64,000 nt of DNA from Streptomyces olivaceus. Its GTDB lineage: Bacteria; Actinomycetota; Actinomycetes; Streptomycetales; Streptomycetaceae. The stretch covers positions 120,520 through 184,519 of the forward strand of contig NZ_JOFH01000012.1 in assembly GCF_000721235.1 (NCBI RefSeq), given 5' to 3'. A model generated the notes under the pieces. That model did no database searches. It worked only from the letters and a program-made list of their open reading frames with translations, and was not told the DNA's origin. The translations under genes were made by a program, and so were the position numbers. Below are positions 60,269 to 64,000 of this stretch, in pieces. Each line of letters opens with the position of its first letter. Positions within the stretch are counted from its first letter, which is position 1.

Positions 60269-63200
60269 ATGCCCGAGACCCTTCACCCGGACGAGCCGAT
60301 CGCCGTCGTCGGGCTGTCCTGCCGGCTCCCCGGAGCAGACGGGCCCCGAGCGTTCTGGTCCCTGCTGCGCGCCGGGGAGGACGCCGTCGCGCAGGTCCCG
60401 CCCGGCCGCTGGGGCGAGGGCCCGTTCGACCCCGCCACGGCGCCTCCCGGTACGGAGAGCGCCCGGTGGGGCGCGTTCCTCGACGAGGTCGACGGCTTCG
60501 ACGAGGACTTCTTCGGGATCTCCCCCCGGGAGGCCGCCGCCATGGACCCCCAGCAGAGGCTGGCGCTGGAGCTCGGCTGGGAGGCGCTGGAGGACTCCGG
60601 ACTCGTGGCCGCCGCCCTCCGCGACTCGTCCACCGCCGTCTTCCTCGGCGCGATCTGGGACGACTACGCCCTGCTGCACGACCGGCACCGCCCGGAGGCC
60701 GCCTACCGGAGCGCGACCGGCCTGCACCGCGGCATCATCGCCAACCGCCTCTCCTACGTGCTCGGGGCCCGGGGCCCCAGTCTCGTCGTCGACTGCGGAC
60801 AGTCCTCGTCCCTGGTCGCCGTACACCTGGCGTGCGCGAGCCTGCACCAGGGCGAGGCGGAGCTCGCCCTGGCCGGCGGCGTGAACCTCAACCTGGTCGC
60901 CGAGAGCGCCTTCAGCATGGCCCGCCTGGGAGCGCTGTCCCCCGACGGCAGATGCCGCACGTTCGACGCCGGGGCCAACGGCTTCGTCCGCGGGGAGGGC
61001 GGCGGGATGGTCGTGCTGAAGCCCCTGTCCCGGGCACGCGCGGACGGCGACCACGTCTACTGCGTGATCCGGGGCAGCGCCGTGAACAACGACGGCGCCG
61101 GCAAGACCCTGGCCACCCCGGGCGCGGACGCCCAGCGGTCCGTGCTCGCCGCCGCCTACCGGCGGGCCGGCGCCGACCCTCGCCGGGTCCAGTACGTCGA
61201 GGTGCACGGCACGGGCACGAAGGTGGGCGATCCGGTCGAGGCGGCCGCGCTCGGCTCCGTCCTCGGAGCCCCGCGAACGCACGGCGACCCGCCGTTGCTC
61301 CTCGGGTCCGCGAAGACGAACGTCGGGCACCTGGAGGGGGCGGCCGGCATCGTCGGCCTGCTCAAGACGGCGCTCGCGATCGACAACGGCGAGATCCCGC
61401 CCAGCCTGAACTTCACGGAGCCCAACCCGGCCATCCGCTTCCGGGACTGGCGGCTGCGGGTGGCCGACACCCTCACCCCCTGGCCCGCCCAGGACGACGG
61501 CGAACGCCTCGCGGGGGTGTCGTCCTTCGGCCTCGGCGGCACCAACTGCCACGTCGTCCTGGCGTCGGCGCCCCGGCCGGCCACGGAGGCGCCCCGGCCG
61601 GCCACGGAGGCGGCGCGGGTCCCCGCCGCGACCGACGGCGCGACGGTCCCCTGGGTGGTGACGGGCCGTTCCCGGGCGGCCCTCGCCGCGCAGGCCGCGC
61701 GACTGGCCGGGGCCGTCTCGGGAGACGACGGGCCGCTCCCGTGGGACGTGGGACGGTCCCTCGCGGCGACCAGGACCGAGTTCCGGCACCGGGCCGTGGT
61801 GTTCGGGGGCGGCCGACGGGAACTCGTCGACGAACTCGCGGCGCTGGCGGAAGGCGGCATCGGGGCCCGTACCGTGACCGGGCGTGCCCTCGACGGGGAG
61901 ACGGCGTTCGTGTTCCCCGGCCAGGGCGGCCAGTGGAACGGCATGGCGAAGGGCCTGTGGGAGCAGTCCCCCGTCTTCCGCGCCGAGGCCGAGGCCTGCG
62001 TCGAGGCGTTCGCGCCCCATCTCGACTGGTGCCTGGCGGACGTCCTGCGGGGCGCCGACGGGGCACCGCCCCTGGACCGCATCGACGTGGTGCAGTCCGC
62101 GCTGTTCGCCACGATGGTCTCCCTCGCGGCGGTCTGGCGCTCGCTCGGTGTCGCCCCCGCGGCCGTGGTGGGTCACTCGCAGGGCGAGGTCGCCGCCGCC
62201 TACGTGTGCGGAGCGCTGTCGCTGGACGACGCGGCGAGGGTGGTCGCGGTGCGCGGCAGGGCGGTGCACCGGCTCACCGGCACCGGACGGATGGCGGCCG
62301 TACCGCTTCCGGCCGGTGAGGTCGTCGAGTTCCTGGCCGACCGGGGCACGGATCTCGCCGTCGCCGCTGTCAACAGCCCTGTCAGGACGGTCGTCGCGGG
62401 GAGCCCCGGCGCGGTGGAGCGCCTGGTCGCCGACTACGAGGCGCGCGGTGTGCGGGCCCGCTTCGTCCGTGGGGCGGAGTACGCCTCGCACACACCGCTC
62501 GTCGCGCCGGTCCGCGACGAACTCCTGGGCCTGCTCGGCGACCTCGCCCCGCGCGAGAGCGCCGTTCCCTTCTACTCGACGGTCACCGGGGAACGGCTGG
62601 GGACCGAGGCGCTCGACGGCGACTACTGGTACCGGAACCTCGCCCGTCCGGTCAGGTTCGAACAGGCCGGCCGAGCGCTGTCGGCGGCGGGCTTCACCCG
62701 CTTCGTCGAGGCCAGTCCCCACCCGGTCCTGGTACCCGCGGTCGAGGAGACGCTCGGCGACGCCGCCGCCGTGACCGGCTCCCTCCTGCGCGACCAGGGC
62801 GGCTGGGACCGCATGCTCACCTCGGTGGCGGAGGCCTACGCCCATGGCACGCCGGTGTCCTGGGCGGCGTACTGCGCGGAGCGGGGCGGGCGGCGCACCG
62901 CGCTGCCGACGTACGCCTTCCAGCGCCGGCGCCACTGGCTCGACACCACCCTGCCCACGGCGACCGTGCGGCCGGTCACCGACGGGCCGGAGCGGGAGCA
63001 GGGCCGTGCGGACGTGACCGGGGGGCCCGTCGCCGCGCTGCCGTCCGTGGTACGGGCCACGATCGCGGCCGTCCTCGGGCATTCCCGCCCCGACGGCGTC
63101 GAACTGGACCGCACCTTCAAGGACCTGGGATTCGACTCGACCAACGGGGCCGAACTGGCGCGCCGGCTGAGCACCGTCGCCGGCGTCGGCCTGCCCAGCA

Positions 63201-64000
63201 GCCTGACCTTCGACCACCCCACGCCGGAGCACGTCGTCGAGCACCTGCGCATCGTGCTCGGCGGCGCGCGGCAGGACGACGCGAGCGACGCGCCGGCGGT
63301 CACGAGCGGGGGCGCCCGGGACGGACACACGGACGAGCCCATCGCCATCGTGTCCATGGCCTGCCGCTACCCCGGCGGATCCAGCAGCCCCGAGGCGTTC
63401 TGGGACCTGCTCGCCGCAGGACGCGAGGGCCTGTCCGACCTGCCGGAGGACCGCGGCTGGCGACAGGACCGGCTCTTCCATCCCGACGCGGAGCACGCCG
63501 GTACCACGTACACCCGCCGGGGCGGGTTCCTCGACGACGCGGCGGGCTTCGACGCCGACTTCTTCGGGATCTCCCCGCGCGAGGCCGAGTCGATGGACCC
63601 GCAGCAGCGCCTGCTGCTGGAGACGGCCTGGGAAGCGGTCGAACGGGGGCACGGAGACCCCCGGTCGCTCCGCCGCAGTGCGGTGGGGGTGTTCGCCGGA
63701 GTGATGGCCCAGGACTACGGGCCGCGCATGCACGAGCTGCCGGGTGCCGCGGAGGGCGGCTTCACCCTGACCGGTACCTCATCCAGCGTGGCGTCGGGTC
63801 GGATCGCCTATTCGCTGGGGTTGGAGGGGCCGGCGGTGACGGTGGACACGGCGTGTTCGTCGTCGTTGGTGGCGATTCATCTGGCGTGCCGGTCGTTGGG
63901 TGTCGGTCTGGTGTTGTTGGAGCGGTTGTCGGATGCGCGGCGGCGTGGGCATCGGGTGCTGGCGGTGGTGCGGGGCAGTGCGGTGAATCAGGACGGGGCG
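60269..64000 (+). CDS. Type I modular polyketide synthase, loading module and start of module 1 (partial)
   Basis: First 1244 codons, open to the window end. Loading module: KSQ (about 8-430) with VDCGQSSSL, where Gln178 replaces the active Cys, plus HGTGT and NVGH histidines; such domains decarboxylate the starter. AT (about 545-840) has GHSQG (Ser637) and YASH (738-741), the methylmalonyl-type motif, so a propionyl starter is predicted. ACP (about 920-995) has LGFDSTNG with the phosphopantetheine Ser957. Module 1 KS begins about residue 1023 (EPIAIVSMACRYPGG) with active Cys1196 in DTACSSSL; about 50 residues are then missing in frame (see 63899). The start ATG 60269 has a CTGGAG-like site. 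Product unknown. Confidence 0.93.
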   Translation, partial: MPETLHPDEPIAVVGLSCRLPGADGPRAFWSLLRAGEDAVAQVPPGRWGEGPFDPATAPPGTESARWGAFLDEVDGFDEDFFGISPREAAAMDPQQRLALELGWEALEDSGLVAAALRDSSTAVFLGAIWDDYALLHDRHRPEAAYRSATGLHRGIIANRLSYVLGARGPSLVVDCGQSSSLVAVHLACASLHQGEAELALAGGVNLNLVAESAFSMARLGALSPDGRCRTFDAGANGFVRGEGGGMVVLKPLSRARADGDHVYCVIRGSAVNNDGAGKTLATPGADAQRSVLAAAYRRAGADPRRVQYVEVHGTGTKVGDPVEAAALGSVLGAPRTHGDPPLLLGSAKTNVGHLEGAAGIVGLLKTALAIDNGEIPPSLNFTEPNPAIRFRDWRLRVADTLTPWPAQDDGERLAGVSSFGLGGTNCHVVLASAPRPATEAPRPATEAARVPAATDGATVPWVVTGRSRAALAAQAARLAGAVSGDDGPLPWDVGRSLAATRTEFRHRAVVFGGGRRELVDELAALAEGGIGARTVTGRALDGETAFVFPGQGGQWNGMAKGLWEQSPVFRAEAEACVEAFAPHLDWCLADVLRGADGAPPLDRIDVVQSALFATMVSLAAVWRSLGVAPAAVVGHSQGEVAAAYVCGALSLDDAARVVAVRGRAVHRLTGTGRMAAVPLPAGEVVEFLADRGTDLAVAAVNSPVRTVVAGSPGAVERLVADYEARGVRARFVRGAEYASHTPLVAPVRDELLGLLGDLAPRESAVPFYSTVTGERLGTEALDGDYWYRNLARPVRFEQAGRALSAAGFTRFVEASPHPVLVPAVEETLGDAAAVTGSLLRDQGGWDRMLTSVAEAYAHGTPVSWAAYCAERGGRRTALPTYAFQRRRHWLDTTLPTATVRPVTDGPEREQGRADVTGGPVAALPSVVRATIAAVLGHSRPDGVELDRTFKDLGFDSTNGAELARRLSTVAGVGLPSSLTFDHPTPEHVVEHLRIVLGGARQDDASDAPAVTSGGARDGHTDEPIAIVSMACRYPGGSSSPEAFWDLLAAGREGLSDLPEDRGWRQDRLFHPDAEHAGTTYTRRGGFLDDAAGFDADFFGISPREAESMDPQQRLLLETAWEAVERGHGDPRSLRRSAVGVFAGVMAQDYGPRMHELPGAAEGGFTLTGTSSSVASGRIAYSLGLEGPAVTVDTACSSSLVAIHLACRSLGVGLVLLERLSDARRRGHRVLAVVRGSAVNQDGA
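61568..61609 (+). repeat. Perfect 21-bp tandem repeat in the KS-AT linker
   Basis: Two identical 21-bp units code for APRPATE twice in the linker after the loading KSQ. It is in frame and only lengthens the linker. Confidence 0.9.
63890..63910 (+). other. In-frame deletion junction in the module 1 KS
   Basis: After CSSSLVAIHLACRSL the protein jumps to GVGLVLLERLSDARRRGH. In ordinary KS domains about 50 residues (from RSGEC to the GTGWSEG region) lie between these two blocks. The codon style also becomes TTG/GGT-rich shortly before, at about 63775. It may be a misjoin between near-identical KS copies or a genuine deletion; the frame is kept. Confidence 0.75.

Noticed and set aside
60230..63733. 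1167-codon antisense open frame across the PKS
   Set aside because: A shadow of high-GC coding on the plus strand; the plus frame shows full KS-AT-ACP motifs.

Overview
The window is a high-GC actinobacterial chromosome segment and is almost certainly from Streptomyces. The evidence is GC-rich third codon positions, many GTG starts, BldD with its c-di-GMP signature, the actinobacterial integration host factor sIHF, and a gene order (nusB-bldD-pyr-sIHF-gmk-rpoZ-coaBC-metK-priA-fmt-rsmB) that I know from streptomycete chromosomes.

Layout. (1) 1-17925 is housekeeping: the 3' end of nusB, bldD on the minus strand, a pyrimidine operon pyrR-pyrB-pyrC-(membrane protein)-carA-carB-pyrD-pyrF with several 4-nt start/stop overlaps and a PyrR-type RNA hairpin just before the pyrR ribosome site, then sIHF, gmk, rpoZ, coaBC, metK and a helicase-dead type priA. 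(2) 17926-21748 holds a small HTH protein, a non-coding GC-rich minisatellite, fmt and rsmB. (3) 21793-30264 is a sensory/conflict-type locus: a trypco2-like small protein divergent from a trypsin-like protease fused to a degenerate P-loop module, then a PknG-like kinase, a VWA/zinc-ribbon protein, a four-helix membrane protein resembling mycobacterial GlnX, and a solute-binding protein without ABC permeases. (4) 30448-41220 has rpe, a SorC-type regulator, a barstar-like protein, guaB1, another small HTH protein, an Lrp regulator, an MFS exporter, a nitrilase-type amidase, a flavin amine oxidase/monooxygenase, an F420-type oxidoreductase and a DUF5995-type protein. (5) 41489-49578 has an NCS2 permease, a secreted SGNH hydrolase, a DUF4097-type lipoprotein, a TetR regulator with an MmpL transporter, and an SMP-30 lactonase.

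(6) 49636-64000 is the left edge of a type I polyketide gene cluster. It has two divergent LAL (large ATP-binding LuxR) regulators, then a three-gene cassette for ethylmalonyl-CoA: CCR, an NphT7-like acetoacetyl-CoA synthase and 3-hydroxybutyryl-CoA dehydrogenase. A small LuxR regulator with a degenerate receiver follows, then a PKS gene running off the window. That PKS begins with a KSQ-AT-ACP loading module (methylmalonyl-type AT motif), followed by the start of module 1. The module 1 KS lacks about 50 conserved residues in frame right after its active-site segment, with an abrupt change of codon style just before; this may be an assembly collapse or a real recombination.

Functionally the window joins nucleotide and one-carbon housekeeping, a probable nutrient-sensing kinase cascade, a probable amino-acid-to-amide pathway and an uncharacterised polyketide pathway. 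No tRNA, rRNA, CRISPR array or insertion sequence was seen. All identifications rest on motif and family recognition by eye; no database search was possible.
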